Source: Terriglobales bacterium
GTDB lineage: Bacteria > Acidobacteriota > Terriglobia > Terriglobales > Acidobacteriaceae
Length of the DNA stretch: 32,178 nt
Direction of reading: 5' to 3'
Assembly (NCBI GenBank): GCA_015654835.1
Contig: JAATGG010000182.1
Span: 1-32,178, forward strand
A program made the position numbers and the translations under genes. Below, piece by piece: positions 25,073 to 32,178 of the stretch. How positions within the stretch are numbered: position 1 is the stretch's first letter; every line of letters starts with the position of its first letter. The notes under the pieces are model-generated. The model was not told where the DNA came from. It was given only the letters and a program-made list of their open reading frames with translations, and did no database searches.

Positions 25073-26311
25073 GTGGCAAGGGTTGTCGTACTGAATCTGC
25101 CCGAGTATGGGCACATGAACGCCACTTATCCCGTGGTCGCCGAGCTTGCGCGGCGCGGGGAAGAGATTATCTATTATTCGACAGAGCCCTTCCGTGCGAA
25201 CATTGCCGCGGCGGGCGCAAAGTTTGCCGGTTATGGCGATGCAGAGCTCTTTATTCCTCCCGCGCACACCGGAGGATTGCACTCCGTAATGGCATGGGAG
25301 ATGGGCCTCGCCGAACATCTGCTTCCCCGCCTCGTCGAGGAAGTCAGGAACGCGCGCCCGGACTACCTGTTAATCGATTCCATGTGCGTCTGGGGCAATC
25401 TTCTGCGGCAGGTGCTGCAACTCCCCGCCGTCTGCATGGCCTCGGTCTTCGTGCCGAACGACCGCTTCGTCACAGTCGAGGACATGGTGCGTATCGCCTA
25501 CAGCCAGGCGCCCAAGCCGGTGCTGCTCGCCGGTATCGATGCGATGAACTCCTACATCGAAACCTCGCGCCGCATCGATCATCGTTTTGGAACCCTCAGT
25601 CCCAATGTCGTGGAGTTCTTCTCCAATCGCCAGCAACTCAATCTCCTCTTTACCTCGCGCGAGTTTCACCCGGAAGGAAACTCGTTCGGCCCGGAATACA
25701 AGTTCGCAGGCCCCATGCTCGACTTCCAGCGGCAAGACATTCCCACAGAGGACGCCATTCCATCTTCCGGCGATGTGCCTCTCGTGTATGTTTCCCTGGG
25801 AACCATCTTCAACAATCAACCGGAGTTCTTCCGAGCCTGCATTAAAGCGTACGCCGATGCGCCATATCGCGTATGGATCGCGGCTGGCCGCAAGGTGGAC
25901 CTGGCGGCATTCGGGCAGCTCCCGTCCAACATCGCAATGCGCGAGTATGTGCCGCAGCTTGCTGTTTTGAAGCAGGCCGCGCTATTCATAACTCACGGAG
26001 GCATGAACAGCGTCAGCGAAGCGCTTGCTCACGGGGTCCCTCTGCTTGTCTTTCCGCAGCACGGCGACCAGCATCTTGTCGCGGCCCAGGTCGTGCGCGC
26101 CGGGGCGGGAATCCGTCTCACTCCGCCGGATATAACGCCGCAGCGTTTGCGCGACCTTGCGGAAACAGTTCTGCGCGAGCAGCATTTCGCCGATGCCGCC
26201 AAAGCTGTCCAGGAATCCTTTGCGCAGTGCGGCGGAGCGGGAGCGGCCGCCGATGCCGTCCTGGAGTTTGCCGCCTCCACCGTCGAAACGAAAGCAGGCA
26301 GCAGGGCATAA
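25073..26311 (+). CDS. GT1 glycosyltransferase A (macrolide glycosyltransferase type)
   Basis: 412 residues in the two-Rossmann GT-B fold of family GT1 (MGT type): N-terminal LNLPEYGHMNATYPVVAEL, a central LVYVSLGT and the C-terminal donor-binding block FITHGGMNSVSEAL...GVPLLVFPQHGDQ, ending in the usual Asp332-Gln333. The start is GTG 25073, with GAGGAAGGAA just upstream; the longer in-frame sequence is inside the NRPS gene. It lies 13 bases behind the NRPS stop. It would move a sugar from an NDP-sugar to the cluster product. It is clearly related to the other two GT genes here (shared RRGE, TEPFRA, FITHGG patterns), so local duplication is likely. Confidence 0.9.
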   Translation: MARVVVLNLPEYGHMNATYPVVAELARRGEEIIYYSTEPFRANIAAAGAKFAGYGDAELFIPPAHTGGLHSVMAWEMGLAEHLLPRLVEEVRNARPDYLLIDSMCVWGNLLRQVLQLPAVCMASVFVPNDRFVTVEDMVRIAYSQAPKPVLLAGIDAMNSYIETSRRIDHRFGTLSPNVVEFFSNRQQLNLLFTSREFHPEGNSFGPEYKFAGPMLDFQRQDIPTEDAIPSSGDVPLVYVSLGTIFNNQPEFFRACIKAYADAPYRVWIAAGRKVDLAAFGQLPSNIAMREYVPQLAVLKQAALFITHGGMNSVSEALAHGVPLLVFPQHGDQHLVAAQVVRAGAGIRLTPPDITPQRLRDLAETVLREQHFADAAKAVQESFAQCGGAGAAADAVLEFAASTVETKAGSRA

Positions 26312-27552
26312 TGGCAACCATTTGCATGATCGGCCATCCCGCGCCGGGGCACATCAATCCGACGCTGCCCGTCGTTGCGGAGCTTGTGCGGCGCGGCGAG
26401 CGCGTGCACTACTTTGCCACGGAGCCGTTCCGCGCCAAAATCGAGCAAACCGGTGCCGCGTATCATTCCCTCGGCCAGCAAAGCATCTTCGAGCGCAATC
26501 TCGCACGCGGCGGGATACTTGGCGGCATGTCCGGGCTGATGGAGTCCACCGAGGAGATTCTCCCCAATCTGCTTAGCGAGGTAGAAGCGCTCGCGCCTGA
26601 TTTGCTGCTCACGGAAGCGCACGCGCTCTGGGGCAACCTGCTCGCGCAGATCCTCCAGGTGCCCACCGTCACGCTCTGCTCCATGTTCGCCATCAACTCA
26701 AGGCTTATCTCCGCGGAGCAGTTCGCGGGACACATGTATGCAACAGCGGACTCGGCGCGGGACGGCCTGCTGGAGATGAACCGTTACTATGAGACGGCGC
26801 GCCGTCTCGACCGCCGCTATGGAACGCGCAGCCCCGGCATGATCGATTACCTCGGCAATCCTCAGGAATTGAATATCGTCTTCACGGCCCGCGAATTTCA
26901 GATCGGCCCGGAAGCATTTGACGCGAGTTATCAATTTGCAGGTCCCACTTCAGGCATTCGCATGGAAGGCGCGGCGCCCGCATCGGACTTCAATCTCGCC
27001 GCTCTTCGCCCGCCGGTAATCTTCATCGCCATGGGCACCATGTATAACGAAGAGATTGCCCTGTACAAGGCATGTTTTGAGGCATTCTCCAGTGCGCTAT
27101 TCCAGGTTGTCATGGCGATTGGGCATCGTGTCGATCCCGCGGCGCTGGGCAAGGTTCCTGAAAACTTCAGGATTGAGCCCTATGTGCCGCAACTGGGCGT
27201 TCTTGAGCGCGCCGCGCTCTTCATCACCCACGGCGGCATCAACAGCGCGCATGAGGCAATGATGGCCGGCGTTCCCATGCTGGTACTTCCCGCGGCCGCC
27301 GACCATTTCGTAGTCGCCGGGCAGGTCGAAGCAATCGGCGCGGGCATCGTACTGCATCGCAGGCAGGCAACCGCGGAGTTGCTGCGCCAATACGCGGATC
27401 GCATCCTCAATACTCCTTCCTTCCGCGACCGCTCCGCGAAGACCGGCAAAGCCTTGCGTGAAGCAGGCGGCGCAGGCCGGGCCGCCGACGTAATCCTAAG
27501 CTTCATGCAAAGCAAAATAATCTCCAGGGAGGCGGATCATGTTCGCATTTGA
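26311..27552 (+). CDS. GT1 glycosyltransferase B, donor-site Gln replaced by His
   Basis: 413 residues, the same fold and motifs as the previous gene: MIGHPAPGHINPTLPVVAEL, TEPFRAKIEQTG, IFIAMGT and FITHGGINSAHEAM...GVPMLVLPAAADH. The last two residues of the donor motif are Asp331-His332, where the paralogues have Asp-Gln. In plant GT1 enzymes this position influences glucose versus galactose use, so a different donor is possible. The ATG shares one base with the previous stop (TAATG) and the end overlaps the FkbM gene by 14 bases, so translation is coupled. Confidence 0.9.
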   Translation: MATICMIGHPAPGHINPTLPVVAELVRRGERVHYFATEPFRAKIEQTGAAYHSLGQQSIFERNLARGGILGGMSGLMESTEEILPNLLSEVEALAPDLLLTEAHALWGNLLAQILQVPTVTLCSMFAINSRLISAEQFAGHMYATADSARDGLLEMNRYYETARRLDRRYGTRSPGMIDYLGNPQELNIVFTAREFQIGPEAFDASYQFAGPTSGIRMEGAAPASDFNLAALRPPVIFIAMGTMYNEEIALYKACFEAFSSALFQVVMAIGHRVDPAALGKVPENFRIEPYVPQLGVLERAALFITHGGINSAHEAMMAGVPMLVLPAAADHFVVAGQVEAIGAGIVLHRRQATAELLRQYADRILNTPSFRDRSAKTGKALREAGGAGRAADVILSFMQSKIISREADHVRI

Positions 27553-28330
27553 GTTACGGTTTAAGCGGCCTCAGACCATCGTGCAGGTTGGAGCGCATTC
27601 GGGCAACGATGCGCTGATCGCCGCGTGCCGCGAGCACGGGCACAGGCTCTATATGTTTGAGCCGAACCCTCGGCGCGTAGCGGAGCTGCGGCAAAAAGCC
27701 GCCGGCTCAAGCACGGTCTTCGTCATTCCCCAGGCCGTTTCCGTGGCTGAAGGACGCGCCAAATTCCACATCGCCAACCATGATGATTGCTCTTCGCTGC
27801 GCTCTTTCGCGGAAGATGTCAATCAGACGTGGGTACACGAGTGGCACCCCTACAAAAGCTTCGAGATGGTCGAGGAGGTAGAAGTAGATGTAGTTCGTCT
27901 CGATGCCTTTATGAAGAGCCGCGAGATCGCCGCCATCGACTTTCTCCTCGTTGACGCGCAGGGAGAAGACCTGCGCGTAGTGGAATCGCTGGGCGAGCGG
28001 GCCAGGGACGTAAAGAAGATTCAAATGGAGATCAACATTCACGCCCCGCTCTATCAGGAAAGCTTCGGCATGAATGACGCTCTCTCCCAAATGAGCGCTC
28101 TCGGCTTTGACCTGCACGCTTCATGGAAGCAGTCCCTCAACCGCGAAGTCAATGCCGTCTTTCGCAATCGCCGCTTCTATCCCAACGCGGTTCTCAACAA
28201 GCTGTCGGCCTTCACCGAGCAGCATTCGGTCTCCGCATATCAAGGGTGGCAAAAACTTCCGCGTGTCTTGGCCGTCACGCGCATGATGCTGGGGCGCAAG
28301 CTGATGGGCCGCAAGAGCCAGGCGGCATAA
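27539..28330 (+). CDS. FkbM-family methyltransferase
   Basis: 263 residues with the FkbM pattern: SAM-site VQVGAHSGNDA (near the start), MFEPNPRR, QAVSVAEG and the conserved VDVVRLDAFM and DFLLVDAQGEDLRVVESL. The family does O-methylation of sugars and polyketides, for example in FK506 biosynthesis. ATG 27539 follows GGGAGGCGG and overlaps the upstream GT gene. Being between two glycosyltransferases, a sugar hydroxyl is the likeliest target; this is inference. Confidence 0.87.
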   Translation: MFAFELRFKRPQTIVQVGAHSGNDALIAACREHGHRLYMFEPNPRRVAELRQKAAGSSTVFVIPQAVSVAEGRAKFHIANHDDCSSLRSFAEDVNQTWVHEWHPYKSFEMVEEVEVDVVRLDAFMKSREIAAIDFLLVDAQGEDLRVVESLGERARDVKKIQMEINIHAPLYQESFGMNDALSQMSALGFDLHASWKQSLNREVNAVFRNRRFYPNAVLNKLSAFTEQHSVSAYQGWQKLPRVLAVTRMMLGRKLMGRKSQAA

Positions 28331-28362
28331 ACGAATTTGCAACCGGCAAGGAGACTTACGAT

Positions 28363-29418
28363 ATGAAAGTTCTGGTAACAGGCGGCTGCGGTTTTCTCGG
28401 ATACCACGTCTGCATGCACTTCCGCGCAAAGGGCGCGGAGGTAGTGGCCTACGACAATCTCGCGAAGCACGAGTTTGCCCGCATCCCCTACATGCGCGCC
28501 GAAGCCCGCGGCTTCAATCTCGAAAAGCTGCGCGCAGCCGGCGTGCAAGTCGCGACTGAAGACATCCGCGACGCGGAAACGTTGGCGCACTTCGCCGCAG
28601 GCAGTGATTTCCTCTGCCACACCGCGGCGCAGCCGGCCATGACCATCGCGTGTGAAAATCCCAGGCTGGACTTCTCCACCAACACGCTCGGCACCTTTAA
28701 TGTGCTGGAAGCCGCACGCACCGCGTCCATTCCCGTGGCCGTCTGCTCCAGCATCCACACCTTCGGCCCCGACGGCATCAATCACTCGCTCACCCAATCG
28801 GAGACGCGCTACGAGCGCACCCCCGTTGCAATTGCGGAAGACGAGCCGCTGCTGCAAGGCGCGGTCACACCGCTCCACGCCTCCAAGCGCGCCAATGAGA
28901 TCTACGTGCAGAGCTACATCGACACCTACAAGCTTCCCGCCGCCTGCTTCCGCCTCACCGGCATCTACGGCCCCAACCAGTTCGGTGGAGAAGACCACGG
29001 CTGGGTAGCAAACTTCGCGATCCGCGCTCTGCTCGGCTTGCCGCTCACCATCTTCGGCACCGGCAAGCAACTGCGCGATATTCTCTATGCCGAAGATGCC
29101 GCCCAGGCCTTTGAATCCTTCTATGACTCCCAGAAGCCGGGCATCTATAACATCGGCGGCGGCACGCCCAACAGGATATCCCTGCTGGAATGTATCTCCC
29201 TCATCGAGCGCCTCACGGGCAAAAAAGCCGATGTGCGTTTCGGCGAAGGCCGTTTCGGTGATCTCCACTACTTCGTTGCCGACCATAGCCGCTTCACCGG
29301 CGCAACAGCATGGAAGCCGTCCGTACAGCCGGAGCAGGGAATCGCCAGCCTTGTCGCCTGGGTGCAGGCCAATCCGGAACTGTTTTCCGCTTCTGAAGTG
29401 CTCGCCGCAACCAACTGA
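28363..29418 (+). CDS. NAD-dependent epimerase/dehydratase (second extended SDR)
   Basis: 351 residues with the Rossmann motif TGGCGFLG (6-13), HTAAQPAMT, VCSSIHTFGPDG, FRLTGIYGPNQFGGEDHGWVANF and GKQLRDILY, typical of nucleotide-sugar SDRs of the CDP-paratose epimerase/UDP-glucose epimerase group. ATG 28363 has AAGGAGA upstream. The YxxxK motif reads LHASK (L171...K175), so Tyr is missing, as in the SDR at 2675 where it is Phe. Either the catalytic acid is another residue or the reaction differs. It presumably makes the sugar for the neighbouring glycosyltransferases. A GT gene follows 17 bases downstream. Confidence 0.85.
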   Translation: MKVLVTGGCGFLGYHVCMHFRAKGAEVVAYDNLAKHEFARIPYMRAEARGFNLEKLRAAGVQVATEDIRDAETLAHFAAGSDFLCHTAAQPAMTIACENPRLDFSTNTLGTFNVLEAARTASIPVAVCSSIHTFGPDGINHSLTQSETRYERTPVAIAEDEPLLQGAVTPLHASKRANEIYVQSYIDTYKLPAACFRLTGIYGPNQFGGEDHGWVANFAIRALLGLPLTIFGTGKQLRDILYAEDAAQAFESFYDSQKPGIYNIGGGTPNRISLLECISLIERLTGKKADVRFGEGRFGDLHYFVADHSRFTGATAWKPSVQPEQGIASLVAWVQANPELFSASEVLAATN

Positions 29419-29435
29419 GAGAGCAGAGAAAAAGC

Positions 29436-30665
29436 ATGGCGACAGCGGTATTTCTGAGCTTCCCGGTACACGGACACCTGGCCCCGGCTTTGGGCGTGGT
29501 CAGCGAGCTTGTGCGTCGTGGCGAAAGAGTCATCTTTTTCGCCACCGGGAGGTCACGCTCCAAAGTCGAGGCAACCGGAGCCGAATTCCGCAACTATCGT
29601 CACGGTCACGACGAGTTCAATCCCAACCCGCCCACCGAAGGCCTCTTCAGTGATATGGCGCGGTTAAGCGCCCTTTCGCGCCAACTCATTCCCGAACTTC
29701 TCGAAGACCTCGCAGGCGAGTCCATCGACTATTGCCTCATCGATACCAAAAGCCTCTGGGGCCGTCTCGTTGCCCAGGCGCTCAAGCTCCGTGCCATAAC
29801 CTTTTCCGTGGTCTTCGCCATCCGCCCCGGCGTCGTTCCGCCGGCCGAGCTGGTCAACATGCTCTACGGCGGAGCCTCGCAGGAGGGACTGCTGCGAGGA
29901 CTGACCGCATTCAACGAGTACTTCGACACGGTTCGCAGCATCGACCACGAACACGCCACCGTCTCTCCCGGCATTATCGAGTACCTCGGCAACCCGCACC
30001 CGCTCAACATCATCTTCACCTCGCGAGCGTTTCAAATCGGCGAGGAGGCATTTGGCCCGCAATACAAATTTGTCGGCCCTTCCGTCTTGCCCGGACGGGA
30101 TGCGGCCATTCCCTTTCCCTTCGATAAGCTAAATCCAGCCCTGCCGCTTATTTACATCTCGCTCGGCACAACCTTCTTCCAGGCCGATGATTTTTATCGA
30201 TCCTGTTTTGAAGCCTTCGCGGATGCGCCATGCCAGGTAGTGCTCTCCTGCGGCCCGGGAGGCAAAGCACGATTCGCCAATCCGCCAGAGAACTTCCTCG
30301 TCGAGGAGTTTGTGCCCCAGATGAAATTGCTTGAGCGCACCAGTCTCTTCGTTACGCACGGAGGCATGAACAGCGCAAACGAAGGGCTCTTGCTTGGTAT
30401 TCCGCTGCTCGTCATTCCCCAGCGCGGCGACCAGTTCCTGGTCGGGCAGCGTGTCACGGAACTCGGCGCTGGTCTTGCATTGCATCCGCGCAACGCCGAT
30501 GCGGCCAGCCTGCGCACTGCGGCGCTGCGCATTTTAGAGAACCCATCTTTCAAGGCAGGTGCGGAAGCATTAGGCCAGTCTCTTCGTCAGGCCGGAGGCT
30601 ACGTCCGCGCGGCGGAAGAGATTCTCACCTGCGTAGGCTCCCGGCATGCTTCCATCGCGGTATAG
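29436..30665 (+). CDS. GT1 glycosyltransferase C (macrolide glycosyltransferase type)
   Basis: 409 residues, the third GT1 paralogue: FLSFPVHGHLAPALGVVSEL, IYISLGTTFF, FVTHGGMNSANEG...GIPLLVIPQRGDQ, with the standard Asp332-Gln333. The start is ATG 29436. It is the last recognisable gene of the rightward cluster. With A and B it suggests a product carrying up to three sugars, or sugars at different positions. It is more distant from A and B in its first domain (no TEPFRA), which may reflect a different acceptor. Confidence 0.9.
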   Translation: MATAVFLSFPVHGHLAPALGVVSELVRRGERVIFFATGRSRSKVEATGAEFRNYRHGHDEFNPNPPTEGLFSDMARLSALSRQLIPELLEDLAGESIDYCLIDTKSLWGRLVAQALKLRAITFSVVFAIRPGVVPPAELVNMLYGGASQEGLLRGLTAFNEYFDTVRSIDHEHATVSPGIIEYLGNPHPLNIIFTSRAFQIGEEAFGPQYKFVGPSVLPGRDAAIPFPFDKLNPALPLIYISLGTTFFQADDFYRSCFEAFADAPCQVVLSCGPGGKARFANPPENFLVEEFVPQMKLLERTSLFVTHGGMNSANEGLLLGIPLLVIPQRGDQFLVGQRVTELGAGLALHPRNADAASLRTAALRILENPSFKAGAEALGQSLRQAGGYVRAAEEILTCVGSRHASIAV

Positions 30666-30992
30666 CTTGCTTGCTGGTACAGTGGAAACCTTCCACAATT
30701 CTGCCGGGAGAAAGGTTTTCATATCCGGATTGCTTCCAGGGAGCGCATTTGCCATTCCGGATTGCAATGCCGCTGATCTATCATCAGAATCGCGCATCCA
30801 CGCCAAACGAAGCCGTTCCAGAGACATCTGCTGACGTACTCCAATGCTCCATCGCTCCTGGAGCCTTAGCGGCATGGACCTGCTCCAGATTCCGGCGCGA
30901 GACCAAAGATGAGTTTGTATGCTGAGCACGATGCCCCCCCATGTAATTTTGTCCTTCGCCGCATAGCCGCCATGGCCATGCTTATTTTTATT
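30666..30992. other. Intergenic region without a recognisable gene
   Basis: About 325 bases after the last glycosyltransferase. A small hairpin GTGGAA-ACC-TTCCAC (30682-30696) lies 17 bases after the stop, but lacks a T-run and would be a weak terminator. A 145-codon - strand frame that crosses this region (30570-31007) shows no domain I know and overlaps the end of the glycosyltransferase gene. Confidence 0.45.
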
Positions 30993-31022
30993 GCCCACTG
31001 GCTGCATGCGGAGCCAGTGGGC
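30993..31022. repeat. Perfect 11-bp inverted repeat with 8-base loop
   Basis: GCCCACTGGCT (30993-31003) and AGCCAGTGGGC (31012-31022) pair perfectly around GCATGCGG. It is GC-rich, follows an AT-rich run (CTTATTTTTATT) and lies where the reading frame of the toxin relic loses similarity at its N-terminus. It could be a transcription terminator-like structure, the end of a mobile element, or a deletion-associated palindrome. Confidence 0.6.
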
Positions 31023-31035
31023 ACAAAGCCGGCGC

Positions 31036-31329
31036 CGGCGGCTTCCCGAGGCCGTGCTGGAGCGCGACTACTGCCTGGCCTGGTTTCTGGTGGGCCTGAG
31101 CCAAAGCAAGCTCCGCGACCTGCTCATCTTCAAAGGCGGCACCGCGCTCAAACGCTGTCATTTCGGGGACTATCGCTTTTCCGAAGACCTGGACTTCACG
31201 CTTGCCAGAAGAGTCGAGTTTGCGGAGATCCGCGCAGGGCTGGAAGAAGTGTATGAGCTGGTGGCCCAAGCTTCCGGCATACGCTTCTCTTTTGAGGCCG
31301 AGGACCGCTAGGCGCACGTCAACAGCTAT
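31036..31329 (+). pseudogene. AbiEii/AbiGii-type nucleotidyltransferase toxin, fragment
   Basis: The + strand frame ending at TAG 31309-31311 contains PEAVLERDYCLAWFLVGL and FKGGTALKRCHFGDYRFSEDLDFTL, the signature of the AbiEii toxin family (nucleotidyltransferase of type IV toxin-antitoxin systems), including GGT and the DxD-like EDLDF. It lacks the family's first ~15-20 residues and two thirds of its usual ~270-residue length. Behind the TAG, the same frame reads AHVNSY, which fits family continuation, so the TAG looks like a Gln-to-stop mutation followed by a break near 31330. No antitoxin is seen. It is most likely a decayed relic. Confidence 0.65.
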
Positions 31330-31888
31330 CCAGTTGGCTTTGCGAGGCGAGAGGATCGTCGGCCCGCATACAGACAACCAGCGGCGACTGCGCAATTTGC
31401 AGCATGTTCCACAAGTCCTTTTCAATCGGCATGGGAAGAATCGCGCAGTCCAGAACACCGTGGGAGAGACGCTGTAAGGTGTTCAGCGGTTCGGTCTCGG
31501 AGAGATGAATCTCGCACCCTGGAAAATGCTCTTCATAGGTGGAGCGGAACGCCTGTAACAGTTGCGGACTCACGAAGGGGCAGAAGCCGAGCCGGAACGG
31601 TGGCACTTCTTTCATGTGGATGGCGCGTGCCACTTTGAAGATTTCGATGCGTTCCCTCAGAACGATTCTTGACCAGCTAAGAATAAGTTCGCCCGCCTGT
31701 GTGGGTTCAATACCGTCCCGTCCGCCGCGTATGAAGATGGGGAATTCGATGTCGTCTTCGAGAGCGCGGACCTGCTGGCTGATCGCAGGCTGAGAGCGAT
31801 ATACGCGCTCTGCGGTTCTCGTGAAATTCTTGCTCTCATAGATAGCGATGAGGTATTCGAGATGACGAAACTCTACTGAGTTGGACAT
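31319..31888 (-). pseudogene. LysR-family transcriptional regulator, C-terminus truncated
   Basis: The - strand frame from the ATG ending at 31888 (MSNSVEFRHLEYLIAIYES) has the LysR winged-helix domain (NFTRTAERVYRSQPAISQQVRALEDDI...RGGRDGIEPTQAGE) and the first part of the substrate-binding domain (FRLGFCPFVSPQLLQAF, LDCAILPMP). It stops after about 189 residues, where ~300 is usual, and its end lies against the toxin relic on the opposite strand. The DNA-binding part is intact, so a truncated binder is conceivable, but loss of half the effector domain argues for a pseudogene. An upstream frame start at 31927 is less likely. Confidence 0.75.
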
Positions 31889-32035
31889 GGTCCTGGTACT
31901 CCACTGGCTCGATCCCCACTTCCACATACTCGCGGGCTGTGGATAACTGCGAATTAATCGTTTGCCCGCGCATCACAGGTGTCAATTAGGAACTGAAAAG
32001 TATCTGGGAACCTAGAAGACTCTGGGAACCATTTG
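31889..32035. other. Upstream region of the LysR gene with a direct repeat
   Basis: This 147-base stretch probably held the promoter of the LysR gene, reading leftward; no clear -35/-10 pair is seen. CTGGGAACC occurs twice (32004-32012 and 32022-32030), 18 bases apart, immediately before the putative intron. Confidence 0.35.
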
Positions 32036-32178
32036 GTGTGTGTCACGAACATAAGCGTGAGCTTATGGTGCTGTACCAAAGATGGGAGTAGGCCTCCCGG
32101 AGTCGGCTTACAGGAGCAGGCTTCAAACCGCCCGGTGCTGCTGCATTCCGAAAGGGTGTGGTGGTGAACAACCAGGGA
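32036..32178 (+). ncRNA. Candidate group II intron, 5' part (domain I), runs off the window
   Basis: The stretch begins with GTGTG (32036-32040, or 32038-32042), matching the group II intron 5' consensus GUGYG. It then shows closely spaced RNA hairpins: CATAAGC-GTGA-GCTTATG (32050-32067, perfect, GNRA tetraloop), GGGAG-TAGGC-CTCCC, and a bulged stem capped by GAAA (near 32148). The phrases TGGTGCTGTACCAAAGATGGGAGTAGG-like, TTACAGGAGCAGGC and GGTGAACAACCAGGGA are familiar to me from domain I of bacterial group II introns, but this is memory, not a search. A reverse transcriptase/maturase gene would be expected beyond the window end. Confidence 0.5.

Noticed and set aside
28240-29286. 348-codon - strand frame opposite the second SDR
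   Set aside because: Mirror frame of a clear epimerase gene in GC-rich DNA; no independent domain.
30682-30696. Rho-independent terminator after the last glycosyltransferase
   Set aside because: Only a 6-bp stem with no T-run; not strong enough to call.
30570-31007. 145-codon - strand frame after the last glycosyltransferase
   Set aside because: Overlaps the end of a well-supported gene, spans a palindrome and shows no known motif.
1-32178. CRISPR arrays or complete insertion sequences
   Set aside because: No regularly spaced repeats and no intact transposase found.

Overview
The window holds one large biosynthetic gene cluster for a hybrid polyketide/non-ribosomal peptide glycoside, flanked by debris of mobile DNA. 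Genes from about 1214 to 30665 all lie on the + strand and are packed with short gaps or overlaps. The organism is a GC-rich Gram-negative bacterium: there is an outer-membrane-barrel-like protein and a putative lipoprotein. The style of the broken integrase and of several other genes reminds me of Acidobacteriota (Terriglobia). That is an impression from remembered sequences, not a proven assignment.

Left flank (1-1213): a frameshifted, truncated tyrosine recombinase on the - strand, a tRNA-Gly(CCC) with one acceptor-stem mismatch, and about 450 bases without a recognisable gene but with a perfect inverted repeat just before the first operon. Head operon (1214-5608): an SPFH/band-7 membrane protein, a putative lipoprotein, an extended-SDR sugar epimerase, a cyclic-peptide-type ABC exporter, and a 58-residue two-helix membrane protein. 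Second transcription unit (5876-30665): a DUF697-like membrane protein with 11-residue repeats, a phosphopantetheinyl transferase, a DUF481-like outer membrane protein, a sugar nucleotidyltransferase, a methyltransferase, an aromatic ammonia-lyase, an AMP-ligase fused to a carrier protein, a KS-AT-DH-KR-ACP polyketide synthase, a KS-ACP-C-A-PCP-TE hybrid with no acyltransferase, two overlapping glycosyltransferases, an FkbM methyltransferase, a second SDR epimerase and a third glycosyltransferase.

Inferred pathway: the ammonia-lyase makes an arylacrylic acid (cinnamate-like). The ligase activates it and loads it on its own ACP. The first PKS adds one C2 unit and reduces and dehydrates it to an aryl-dienoyl chain. 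The second PKS either adds another C2 unit or only passes the chain on. The NRPS module adds one amino acid (binding-pocket code closest to Asn), and the thioesterase releases the product. Up to three sugars, made by the nucleotidyltransferase and the two SDRs, are added by three GT1 enzymes, with methylation by one or both methyltransferases. The ABC exporter and envelope proteins probably handle secretion.

Right flank (30666-32178): a non-coding stretch, a perfect 11-bp hairpin, an AbiEii-type toxin relic with an in-frame stop, a LysR regulator cut at its C-terminus where it meets that relic, and a structured RNA at the window end that looks like the 5' part of a group II intron. Broken mobile genes on both sides suggest the cluster sits in a genomic island or a rearrangement hot spot.
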